Notes under the pieces: generated by a model
What the model was told of the DNA's origin: nothing
The model's database searches: none
Seen by the model: only the letters and a program-made list of their open reading frames with translations
In this document: positions 7,765 to 16,758 of the stretch, one piece after another
Layout of the letters: each line of letters opens with the position of its first letter
Position numbering within the stretch: the first letter of the stretch is position 1
Position numbers and translations under genes: made by a program
Source of the DNA: an uncultured Oscillospiraceae bacterium
Lineage (GTDB): Bacteria; Bacillota; Clostridia; Oscillospirales; Oscillospiraceae
Reading direction: 5' to 3'
Length of the DNA: 64,000 bases
Assembly: GCA_934572335.1 (NCBI GenBank)
Contig: CAKTKU010000001.1
Coordinates: 124,001 to 188,000, forward strand

Positions 7765-9774
7765 ATGAAAGGAAACAAACTGGCAATTGCGGTCATACTT
7801 GCGCTTATAGTGTGTCTCGTGCTTATCCCGACCTGCGCTTTCGCAGAAGAGGGCGTGGATGATGCGCCCGTGGTCGAGCAGGGAGAACAGACCATCGGAC
7901 AGCCTGAACAGCAGCCTTCCGAGCCTGAACAGGAACCCGCTGAGCCTGAAAACCCCACTCAGCCCGAAGAACCGGACGAGCAGGAGCCGGGCGAACAGGA
8001 GCCTGAACAGCCGATACCCGACGATCCCGCGGAGCCTTCCGAAGAGGAAGAGAGCGGCGACGTGTCCGGCGAAGGAGAGAATGACAGCACCGACGCAGAA
8101 GTCAGCACCGGCATCGCATCGCTTGAGGGCGAGGGCGAGAGCGGCGCACCCGCATCGAGCGGTTCGGCCTCTATCGGTGACGTGATTTATTCTACAGTTC
8201 AAGACGCTATCAACAGTGCGACGAATGGCGAAACGACGATAACGCTCGTTGAGAACGTCGAAGAGAATATTACCATTGGCGAGGGGCAGAATATCATCCT
8301 CAACCTCAATGGCAAGACCCTGACCAACAGGACCGCTGCCTCGACCATTACGAATAATGGCAGTCTCAGGATCGAGGGTGAAGGCACCGTCGTCAACAAT
8401 GGCGCAGACGCGGTTATTTATAATAACGGCTCTCTGACCATTGATGGCGGCACGTACATCAGCAAGGGTACCGGCGCGGTGATCTACAACGTCGGCAACG
8501 CGACCATCAACGCGGGCATGTTCACCACCGAGAGCGACGACGACAGCAACGCCCTCGTTGTAAACTGCAGCGACAACATTATCGGTCTCACTATAAACGG
8601 AGGCACGTTCAGATCGCGCAACAAGCCCGTGTTGCTCAACATAGGTTTCACGGAGATAAATGCAGAAGGCAGCGAGTTCACCAATGAATCTGGCGCACTG
8701 ATCGCAAACGGTTACGACAGCAGTATTAAGCATCCTTATTCCGGTTGGGTTAACATCTATAAGGGCACGTTCAGAGCCGGAAAAGATGGCAAGGGCATAC
8801 TCTTCGGACAGGTCGGTACCGAAAACGGCGGACAGGTAGGGCTGTTTTACGGCAATTTCAGCGGCAAGATCATCAAGATGAATTATACCATTGGCGGCAG
8901 CGGAATATTCAACGACGCCAGTATAATAGACTTCACTTCTGAAAATGTTCCGCTCATCGAAGTTGACGGTATGTTCTATGCAGGGTTCGGTGCGTATTCA
9001 TTTGTCGGCTTAAACGAGAACATTGTGAATGCCGCGCGCTTGGGTCAGCCCATAACTGTCCACTCGATAAATAAGGAATTCAACTCTTACACTGACATTC
9101 CTGCCGGTGCGGTGATAGTCAATGTCTGCGGACAGAGCTTTTTCATCAACGGCGTCGAGGTCAAGAACGGCGAGACCTACACTGTCCCCGCGCCCACGTC
9201 TGCCCCTGCTGTGGCCGAGCCCGCACAGCCCGCCGCCAAGGCGGATGACAAGCTCGTCGAGGCAAAGAGCGACAGCAGCGACAATCAGGCAACCGTGACA
9301 ATCGAGGGCACGACCGCAAAGATTACCGTGAGCGACAGCAACGGCGACGCCGTTGCCCCGCAGGAAGTCACGATAAAGTCCGTTTCCGCGCTTGAAGAGA
9401 GCGGCGTGACCGAGGCTTCCATCCAGCTTGACACCAATCTCGTCATTGACCTTGACATCGCGACCGTTAAGAACGCAAGCTCGTCCGAGGTCGTGACCGT
9501 TCTCAACGAGAACAATGTCGTCACCATAAAGAGCGGCGACAAGGAGCTTGTCTCCGTCGATGTCAAGCCCCTTCTCGATGATGCGGGTCAGCAGGTAACT
9601 GTTAAGTATTCCGAGAACTCGCTCAAGGTCGTGTACGGCGGCGAAGTCGTCTTCGACGTTGACCTGAGCGACCTTGAGGTCTCCGGCGAAAAGCTCACCG
9701 TGAAGCTTGAAAACGGCATGCTCAAGATCTACGACAGCAACGGCAATCTTCTTAAGGAAATTGAGAAGGCATAA
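7765..9774 (+). CDS. Secreted surface protein: Pro/Glu-rich linker plus beta-helix-like repeats
   Basis: An exported protein of 669 residues and unknown function. A signal peptide with cleavage near CAFA-EEG (about residue 28) is followed by a highly acidic Pro/Glu/Gln linker (about 33-100). Then comes a region of short Asn/Gly/Thr-rich turns (NGSLTIDGGTYISKG, GNATINAGMF, about 130-430) typical of right-handed beta-helix adhesins or polysaccharide-binding proteins. An Ala/Pro linker (about 470-490) precedes a charged C-terminal domain with VDVKPLLDD. There is no LPXTG or terminal membrane helix, so it is released or held non-covalently. AAGGAGG sits 7 bp before the ATG. Its position behind a possible promoter switch suggests phase-variable display (inference). 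Confidence 0.8.
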   Translation: MKGNKLAIAVILALIVCLVLIPTCAFAEEGVDDAPVVEQGEQTIGQPEQQPSEPEQEPAEPENPTQPEEPDEQEPGEQEPEQPIPDDPAEPSEEEESGDVSGEGENDSTDAEVSTGIASLEGEGESGAPASSGSASIGDVIYSTVQDAINSATNGETTITLVENVEENITIGEGQNIILNLNGKTLTNRTAASTITNNGSLRIEGEGTVVNNGADAVIYNNGSLTIDGGTYISKGTGAVIYNVGNATINAGMFTTESDDDSNALVVNCSDNIIGLTINGGTFRSRNKPVLLNIGFTEINAEGSEFTNESGALIANGYDSSIKHPYSGWVNIYKGTFRAGKDGKGILFGQVGTENGGQVGLFYGNFSGKIIKMNYTIGGSGIFNDASIIDFTSENVPLIEVDGMFYAGFGAYSFVGLNENIVNAARLGQPITVHSINKEFNSYTDIPAGAVIVNVCGQSFFINGVEVKNGETYTVPAPTSAPAVAEPAQPAAKADDKLVEAKSDSSDNQATVTIEGTTAKITVSDSNGDAVAPQEVTIKSVSALEESGVTEASIQLDTNLVIDLDIATVKNASSSEVVTVLNENNVVTIKSGDKELVSVDVKPLLDDAGQQVTVKYSENSLKVVYGGEVVFDVDLSDLEVSGEKLTVKLENGMLKIYDSNGNLLKEIEKA

Positions 9775-9845
9775 ACTAGCATTTCTATACAATTCTGATT
9801 TATGATCAGATGGCGACGATCGGCGCGTCTCAGCGCCGTGGCGAA

Positions 9846-9878
9846 AGCGCCGCGCTCAACCGAGCGCGGCGCTGTTTT
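9846..9878 (+). terminator. Intrinsic terminator after the secreted protein gene
   Basis: A 12-bp GC stem (AGCGCCGCGCTC, loop AACC) followed by GTTTTTGCC, between convergent genes; the U tract is on the plus strand. Confidence 0.8.
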
Positions 9879-9895
9879 TGCCTTTTATACTTTCC

Positions 9896-11251
9896 TTATA
9901 TCAAGCCCTGCACGATGATTATCAGAATCAGCACAGGGAGCACCCACTGGAAATACGGCTTGAGCTTGGCGGAGAGCTTGAGCCCTGTGCCGCGGTTGAC
10001 CTCGGCAATGTACTTGTCAAAGCCCCAGCCCCACTTGCTCACGCAGAACAGCAGATACACCAGCGAGCCGATCGGCAGCAGGAGATTGCTGACGATGAAG
10101 TCCTCACTGTCGAGCACGTCACGCCCACCGATGAGGTGCAGATCGCTCCAGATATTATAGCCGAACACGCACGGCAGACTTGCCAGCGCGAGGATGACGA
10201 AGTTGATCGCGACGGCTTTTTTGCGGCTCCAGCCGAAGGTGTCCATGCAGATGGCGAGGATGTTTTCAAACACGGCAAGCACTGTGGAAAGGCTCGCGAA
10301 CACCATGAAGAGGAAGAACAGCGTGCCCCAGAAGCGCCCGCCCGCCATGTTCACGAACACCTGGGGCAGCGTCACGAAGATGAGCGACGGCCCCTGATCG
10401 GGCGAAACGCCGAACGAGAAGCACGCGGGGAAGATAATCGTGCCAGCCATGAGCGCGACGAACGTGTCCAGCGCGCAGATGCGCACCGCCTCACCCGTAA
10501 GGGTGTGCTTGTCGCTCATATAGCTGCCGAATATCTCCATGGCGGCGATGCCGAGGCTGAGCGTGAAAAACGCCTGATTCATCGCGTCCGTGATTATCCT
10601 GCCGAGACCGACGCTCTGGATGCTCTGCGACGAGGGGAGCAGATAGAACTTCATGCCCTCCGCCGCACCGGGGAGCGTCAGACTGTGCACCGCGAGGACG
10701 AGGATGAGTGCCAGCAGCGCAATCATCATGTACTTCGACACGCGCTCAAGCCCCTTTTGCAGACCGAACGAGCAGACGACAAAGCCCACGATGACAACAA
10801 GCTCCGTCCACACTGCCATCTCGCCCGGCGCGCCGAGCAGCGAGCCGAACACACCGCTGACGGACGAGCTGTCCATGCCGGAGTGGAAGGTGCCGGTGAG
10901 GAATTTGCCGAAATAGCTGACCATCCAGCCGGTGACGGTGGTGTAGTACATCATCAGAACATAGCAGCCCAGCATGCAGAACCAGCCGTGGATATGCCAG
11001 CGCTGTCCCGGCGCTTCCAGCGTCCTGTACGACAGCACCGCGCTCTTGCGGCTAGCGCGGCCGACGGCAAGCTCCATCGTCAGCACGGGCACGCCCATTA
11101 TCAGAAGGCAGATGAGGTAGATCAGCACGAAAAGCCCGCCGCCGTCCTGCCCCGTGATATACGGGAAGCGCCACACATTGCCTATACCTATTGCGCAGCC
11201 CGCGCTGACGAGCAGGAAGCCCAATCGCGAGCCGAAGGATTCACGTTCCAT
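9896..11251 (-). CDS. Sodium-dependent transporter of the neurotransmitter:sodium symporter (NSS/SNF) family
   Basis: A Na+-coupled uptake system, probably for an amino acid or a related small amine. The 451-residue, about 11-12-helix protein opens with the family signature in helix 1 (SAGCAIGIGNVWRFPYITG, about 15-33, with the unwound GIGNVWRFP segment) and then GGGLFVLIYL and MELAVGR. Bacterial NSS proteins of this length include LeuT- and MhsT-type transporters. The substrate cannot be assigned. ATG start with GGGAGAGA upstream. Divergent from a LysR-type regulator 124 bp away, which probably controls it. Confidence 0.9.
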   Translation of the reverse strand: MERESFGSRLGFLLVSAGCAIGIGNVWRFPYITGQDGGGLFVLIYLICLLIMGVPVLTMELAVGRASRKSAVLSYRTLEAPGQRWHIHGWFCMLGCYVLMMYYTTVTGWMVSYFGKFLTGTFHSGMDSSSVSGVFGSLLGAPGEMAVWTELVVIVGFVVCSFGLQKGLERVSKYMMIALLALILVLAVHSLTLPGAAEGMKFYLLPSSQSIQSVGLGRIITDAMNQAFFTLSLGIAAMEIFGSYMSDKHTLTGEAVRICALDTFVALMAGTIIFPACFSFGVSPDQGPSLIFVTLPQVFVNMAGGRFWGTLFFLFMVFASLSTVLAVFENILAICMDTFGWSRKKAVAINFVILALASLPCVFGYNIWSDLHLIGGRDVLDSEDFIVSNLLLPIGSLVYLLFCVSKWGWGFDKYIAEVNRGTGLKLSAKLKPYFQWVLPVLILIIIVQGLI

Positions 11252-11279
11252 ATTTGTCTCTCTCCCAAAAATTAAATAT

Positions 11280-11302
11280 TCAGATGCGCTTATATTATCT
11301 GA
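11280..11302. promoter_or_regulatory. Candidate LysR-type operator in the divergent intergenic region
   Basis: Inverted repeat TCAGAT, 11 bp, ATCTGA between the NSS transporter and the LysR gene. The arm spacing suits a LysR-family site but the sequence is short, so confidence is moderate. Confidence 0.4.
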
Positions 11303-11375
11303 GAAAATCCACCTTTACAAGACCCTTTTCTACATGATAAAATAAGAAAAACTTATTATATCGGAGAGACAGGAC

Positions 11376-12278
11376 ATGAACCGCAACCAGCTGAAATATT
11401 TTGTCGCCGCGGCGGAGAGCCAGAGCTTTACCAAGGCGGCGGAGCAGTTTTACATCACGCAGACCGCGATCACCCAGCAGATACGCCAGCTGGAGGACAC
11501 GCTCGGCTGCGCGCTGTTCGACCGGAGCACCCGCCCCATCACGCTGACAAGCGCGGGGAAGATATTCCTCATCGAGGCGAAGGCGATACTTGAGCGCATG
11601 ACACAGGCGTTCGACCGGGTGCATGACGCGTCCACGGGGCTGGCGGGCAGCCTGCGCGTGGGCTACGTGCGCGGGTATGAGCGCAGCGACCTCTCGGTGC
11701 TGATGCGGCGATTCCACCAGAAGAACAGCAGCGTGCTGATAAGCTTTTACCGCTGCCCGACGAACGAGCTGGCCGCGGGATTGCAGCAGCAGGAGTACGA
11801 CGTGATATTCACATGGGACAGCACCAATCTCAAAAACCAGCCGGGCATTGAATATATGACCGTGGAGCGGGCGCGCCTCGTCGCGGCGATGTACGCGGGG
11901 CATCCGTTCGCGCGGCGGCGGGAGCTGAGCCGCGCTGAGCTGCGCGGGGAGACGATACTCTATATGTCGCCCGACAGCGCGAACGACTCCTACGGGGACG
12001 CATTTTTCATGCAGCTTTATAAAAACGCGGGCTACAAGCCCAATATCCTCTTCCGCTCGTGCGACGCGGAGAGTATACTGATGATGATTGCGGCGGAGGA
12101 GGGCATATCAATCCTGCCCGCGTACTTCACGGATAAGCTGCGCAACGCGGACAACCTTGTTTTTGTGCCGATGACGGGCGAGGAAGAGGAGGAAGAAATA
12201 ATCGCCGCGTGGCAGCAGGGGAACACAAACCCCGTGCTGCACCAGTTTGTTGACCTGCTGAGAGAGACGTTTAAATAA
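11376..12278 (+). CDS. LysR-family transcriptional regulator
   Basis: A 300-residue DNA-binding regulator. The N-terminal winged helix-turn-helix (about 1-60) reads MNRNQLKYFVAAAESQSFTK and AITQQIRQLEDTLGCALFDR, the classic LysR pattern. The effector-binding domain of two Rossmann-like lobes spans about 88-295. A run of six glutamates lies near residue 270. It is divergent from the NSS transporter, the usual arrangement for regulator and target, so the ligand may be the transported solute (inference). ATG follows GGAGAGACAGGAC. Confidence 0.9.
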   Translation: MNRNQLKYFVAAAESQSFTKAAEQFYITQTAITQQIRQLEDTLGCALFDRSTRPITLTSAGKIFLIEAKAILERMTQAFDRVHDASTGLAGSLRVGYVRGYERSDLSVLMRRFHQKNSSVLISFYRCPTNELAAGLQQQEYDVIFTWDSTNLKNQPGIEYMTVERARLVAAMYAGHPFARRRELSRAELRGETILYMSPDSANDSYGDAFFMQLYKNAGYKPNILFRSCDAESILMMIAAEEGISILPAYFTDKLRNADNLVFVPMTGEEEEEEIIAAWQQGNTNPVLHQFVDLLRETFK

Positions 12279-12314
12279 AAAACGCATACCGGGCGAACCG
12301 GTATGCGTTTTTAT
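12276..12314. terminator. Bidirectional terminator between LysR gene and pckA
   Basis: Inverted repeat AACGCATACCGG, loop GCGAA, CCGGTATGCGTT, flanked by A and T runs that give U tails for both convergent genes. Confidence 0.85.
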
Positions 12315-12328
12315 ACATAATATGCTTA

Positions 12329-13906
<1,578 letters not shown>

Positions 13907-13941
13907 TTGATAAACCTCCTCATGGTTTTCATTTTGACAAA

Positions 13942-13970
13942 ATTATATCATTCCGTCAAGACAGCGTCAA
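13942..13970 (-). promoter_or_regulatory. Promoter of pckA
   Basis: On the minus strand, TTGACG (13965-13970), a 17-bp spacer and TATAAT (13942-13947), about 35 bp before the pckA start. Confidence 0.8.
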
Positions 13971-14045
13971 GACGGCTACATGACCAAAACCGCACGCGGC
14001 GGCTCCTGTCGCAAGCGCGGATTTTGGGCAATTTATATATTTTCC

Positions 14046-14861
14046 TCAGCGTTTGCCGAAATTTCCTATGCCATATGACAAACCAAACGCCAGAAGATCC
14101 GCCGCGACGATGCTCGCGCCCGTCGGCGTTTCGAGGAAATACGACGCGGTCATGCCCACAAGAAAGCACACGACGGAGATGACCGCCGCCGTAATAACAA
14201 CGGCACGGAAGCTCCGGCACAGGCGCATGGCGGAGAGCGCGGGGAAGATGATAAGGCTGGATATGAGCAGCGCGCCCATCATGCGCATGCCCAGCACCAC
14301 CGTCACGGCGGTCAGCACGGCGAGGAGCGTGTTGTATACCTCCGTGTTCGTGCCTGTGGCGCGGGAGAAGTCCTCGTCAAACGTGACGGCGAAGATGCGC
14401 GGGTAGAAGAGCACGAAGAGCGTGAGCACCGCGAGCGACAGCACGACGCTGAGCACCGCGTCGCCCCGGCTGAGCGAGAGGACGCTGCCGAACATATAGC
14501 TTGAGACCTCGGTGTTCATGCCGGTGGTGAGCGACACGGTTATCACACCGATGGCGAGCGCGCTGGAGGAGATGATGGCGATGGCGGCGTCGCCCTTGAC
14601 GCGGCTGCTCTGCCTAAGCCTAAGCAGAAACACCGCCGCCGTCACGACGACCGGCACCGCCACCGCGAGCGGGGCGAGCCCCAGCGCCGAGGCGATGGCA
14701 AGCGCGCCGAAGCCGACGTGCGACAGCCCGTCGCCGATCATGGAATAGCGCTTTAAAACGAGCGACACGCCCAGCAGCGCCGCACATAGCGACACGAGCA
14801 CGCCCACGATGAGCGCGCGCTGCATGAAATGGTAGGAAAACATCGTCAGTATCGCGCTCAT
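14046..14861 (-). CDS. znuB: Zinc/manganese-type ABC transporter permease (ZnuB-like)
   Basis: The membrane subunit of a metal-cation (ABC-3 family) importer; 271 residues with about 7-8 hydrophobic segments and no soluble domain. It contains the family segment SMIGDGLSHVGFGALAIASALG near residues 40-60, where the permease contacts its ATPase. It overlaps the ATPase gene by 4 bp and is the last gene of a leftward three-gene unit (binding protein, ATPase, permease). The metal is assigned from the His-rich binding protein, so zinc is likely but manganese is not excluded. Confidence 0.9.
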   Translation of the reverse strand: MSAILTMFSYHFMQRALIVGVLVSLCAALLGVSLVLKRYSMIGDGLSHVGFGALAIASALGLAPLAVAVPVVVTAAVFLLRLRQSSRVKGDAAIAIISSSALAIGVITVSLTTGMNTEVSSYMFGSVLSLSRGDAVLSVVLSLAVLTLFVLFYPRIFAVTFDEDFSRATGTNTEVYNTLLAVLTAVTVVLGMRMMGALLISSLIIFPALSAMRLCRSFRAVVITAAVISVVCFLVGMTASYFLETPTGASIVAADLLAFGLSYGIGNFGKR

Positions 14862-15565
14862 ATCGTTTTCCCTCCCAGAAAGCGGCGGGCGAGCGGACTG
14901 GTCTTATACTCCGCTGCCGTGCCGAAAAAGAGCTGGCTGTGCCCAAGATGGAGTATCTTCGTGGCGTAGCGCACCGCCTCGTGTATATCGTGCGAGACCA
15001 TTATGACGGCGATATTATCGCAGAGATTGACGAGCTTTATAAGATTGTACATCTCCTGCGTGGCGATGGGGTCGAGCCCGGTAACGGGCTCATCGAGGAG
15101 GAGAAGCTTCTTCGTTGCGCACAGCGCGCGGGCGAGCAGCACGCGCTGCTGCTGTCCGCCGGAGAGCGCCTGATAGCTCTCGTTCTTCAGCTCCTCTATG
15201 CCCATGCGCTCAAGGTTCAGCTCCGCGCGCTCACGCTCCGCTTTGCCGTAGTGCGCGCGGCGGCCGAGGGAGTTGAGGCAGCCTGAGAGCACGACCTCAT
15301 AAACGCTCGCGGGGAAGTCGCGCTGGGCGGCGCTCTGCTGCGGGAGATAGCCTATCTCCGTCGGGCGCAGCCCGTCGCCGGGTACGATGATCCCTGCGCT
15401 CGGCTTTTTCAGCCCCAGCAGCCCGCGCATCAGCGTGGACTTGCCCGAGCCGTTCTCCCCGACGATGCAGAGGTAGTCCCCCTGCTCAATTTCAAAATTC
15501 ACGCCCTCTACCACGGTCTTGCCGTCATAGGCAAAGGACAGATCGGTGCATCGGAGTAACGCCAT
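14858..15565 (-). CDS. znuC: Zinc/manganese-type ABC transporter ATPase (ZnuC-like)
   Basis: Energises metal import. The 235 residues carry Walker A GENGSGKST (about 36-44), the signature LSGGQQQR, Walker B LLLLDEPVTGLD and the switch histidine in MVSHDIHE. Its stop overlaps the permease start and its start overlaps the binding-protein stop by one base, so the three genes are tightly coupled. Confidence 0.93.
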   Translation of the reverse strand: MALLRCTDLSFAYDGKTVVEGVNFEIEQGDYLCIVGENGSGKSTLMRGLLGLKKPSAGIIVPGDGLRPTEIGYLPQQSAAQRDFPASVYEVVLSGCLNSLGRRAHYGKAERERAELNLERMGIEELKNESYQALSGGQQQRVLLARALCATKKLLLLDEPVTGLDPIATQEMYNLIKLVNLCDNIAVIMVSHDIHEAVRYATKILHLGHSQLFFGTAAEYKTSPLARRFLGGKTI

Positions 15566-16542
15566 CAGCCCAATGCCTCCTTCAGATTCACAAGATTTTG
15601 CTCCATCAGCTCAAGATAGCTCACGCCATCTGCGAGCTGTGCGGCGGTGACATTGTGGCACGAGTGAAAGAGGAGCTTTCGGCACCCGGTCTCCTCGCAT
15701 ATTATGTCCGCCATCTTCTCATTTGAAAACTCGATATAAAAAACCGCGGGGACGCGCTCGGCGCGCGCCTTGTCGATCAGAAAGGCGACCGTGCGCGCGG
15801 ACGGCTCGGCGTCGTCGGCGCAGCCTGGGAACGCGGCATAGTAGTCAAAGCCGTACTCCTCCACAAAATAGCGCACGGGGAAGCGGTCGGCAAAGATGAG
15901 CGTATGACAGGAAGCTACGTCCGCCGCATCGCGGAAGCCCGCGTCCAGCGCGGCGAGCCTTGCCGTATACGCGCGGCAGTTCGCGCGGTACTGCTCCGCC
16001 CCGGCGGGGTCGAGCGCGCACAGCCGGTCACAGATGACATTGCATATCTCAATGGCGTTGACAGGCGAGGTCCACACATGCTCGTCATACTCCTCATCAT
16101 GCTCGTGGTCGCCGTGCCCGCCGTGGTCGTGCCCGCGGGAGAGTATGCCGCCGGACTGCATCCCCTCGCGCGTCTCCTCGGCAAGGGCACTGACGCAGTC
16201 GAGCATATACACCGTCTCCGGCATGCGCGATAGCCCGTCCGTGACGGAGGAGAGCCACGCCTCGCTCTCGCCGCCGTTCGCGACGAGCAGCGCGCAGCGC
16301 TCCAAAAGGAGAATGTCCTGCGGCGTCGGCTCATAGCTGTGCGCCTCCGAGCTGGGAGGGACGAGCAGCGTGACGGACACGCGCTCCCCGCCGATCTCGC
16401 GCGCGAAGTCGTAGGCGGGAAACACCGTTGCGGCGATCTCCAGCCGCCCGTCTGACGCCGTGTCCGCCGCGTCCGCGCTGCCGCAGGCGCACAGCGCGAG
16501 GGCGAGGGATACGGTCATTATCAGTGCAGAAAATCTTCTCAT
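15565..16542 (-). CDS. znuA: Metal-binding lipoprotein of the ZnuA/cluster-9 family
   Basis: An extracellular solute-binding lipoprotein that captures Zn2+ and passes it to the ABC permease. The 325 residues start with a lipoprotein signal ending LALCAC-G (lipid-modified Cys near 20). A His/Asp/Glu-rich loop (HDHGGHGDHEHDEEYDEH, about 138-156) is typical of ZnuA rather than Mn-specific proteins. Other ligand candidates are the His in SEAHSYEPTPQD and the His in ASCHTLIFADRF. First gene of the operon; no strong ribosome site is visible before the ATG. Confidence 0.92.
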   Translation of the reverse strand: MRRFSALIMTVSLALALCACGSADAADTASDGRLEIAATVFPAYDFAREIGGERVSVTLLVPPSSEAHSYEPTPQDILLLERCALLVANGGESEAWLSSVTDGLSRMPETVYMLDCVSALAEETREGMQSGGILSRGHDHGGHGDHEHDEEYDEHVWTSPVNAIEICNVICDRLCALDPAGAEQYRANCRAYTARLAALDAGFRDAADVASCHTLIFADRFPVRYFVEEYGFDYYAAFPGCADDAEPSARTVAFLIDKARAERVPAVFYIEFSNEKMADIICEETGCRKLLFHSCHNVTAAQLADGVSYLELMEQNLVNLKEALG

Positions 16543-16555
16543 TATATAAATAGCA

Positions 16556-16568
16556 TATACTTAGTATA
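16556..16568. promoter_or_regulatory. Candidate operator before znuA
   Basis: Perfect inverted repeat TATAC TTA GTATA, 14 bp before the znuA start and overlapping a minus-strand TATACT -10-like hexamer. It could bind a Zur- or DtxR-type metal regulator; it does not match the Zur consensus I know. Confidence 0.35.
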
Positions 16569-16658
16569 CACTTTACGCTTTCTTCGGATAATTGATTGTA
16601 TCATACCGCACGGGCGCGCCGCGGTCAAGACGAAAACGGACGGACGAAAAAAATTCAC

Positions 16659-16704
16659 GAATTATGTCAACAAATTTCTCAACGCCTATTGAATTATGTC
16701 AACA
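16659..16704 (+). repeat. Two direct copies of a 14-bp sequence at the recJ promoter
   Basis: GAATTATGTCAACA occurs at 16659-16672 and again at 16691-16704, 32 bp apart (about three helical turns). The second copy lies inside the recJ promoter. Confidence 0.7.
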
Positions 16705-16717
16705 GATTTGGTATGAT
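16689..16717 (+). promoter_or_regulatory. Promoter of recJ
   Basis: TTGAAT (16689-16694), a 17-bp spacer and TATGAT (16712-16717). Transcription would start near 16724, which leaves only about 11 bases before the ATG at 16735 and favours the ATG at 16759. Confidence 0.6.
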
Positions 16718-16758
16718 GAAATGAAAAGAAATATATGGCTGCAAGAGAAGAAACGAAT

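Noticed and set aside
7618..8733. A minus-strand frame running through the inverted-repeat region into the secreted protein gene
   Set aside because: It is antisense to the signal peptide and Pro/Glu linker and passes through the palindromes; no domain is seen.
9878..11275. A 465-codon plus-strand frame over the NSS transporter
   Set aside because: The minus-strand frame is a clear NSS transporter; the plus frame is charged, repetitive and without known domains.
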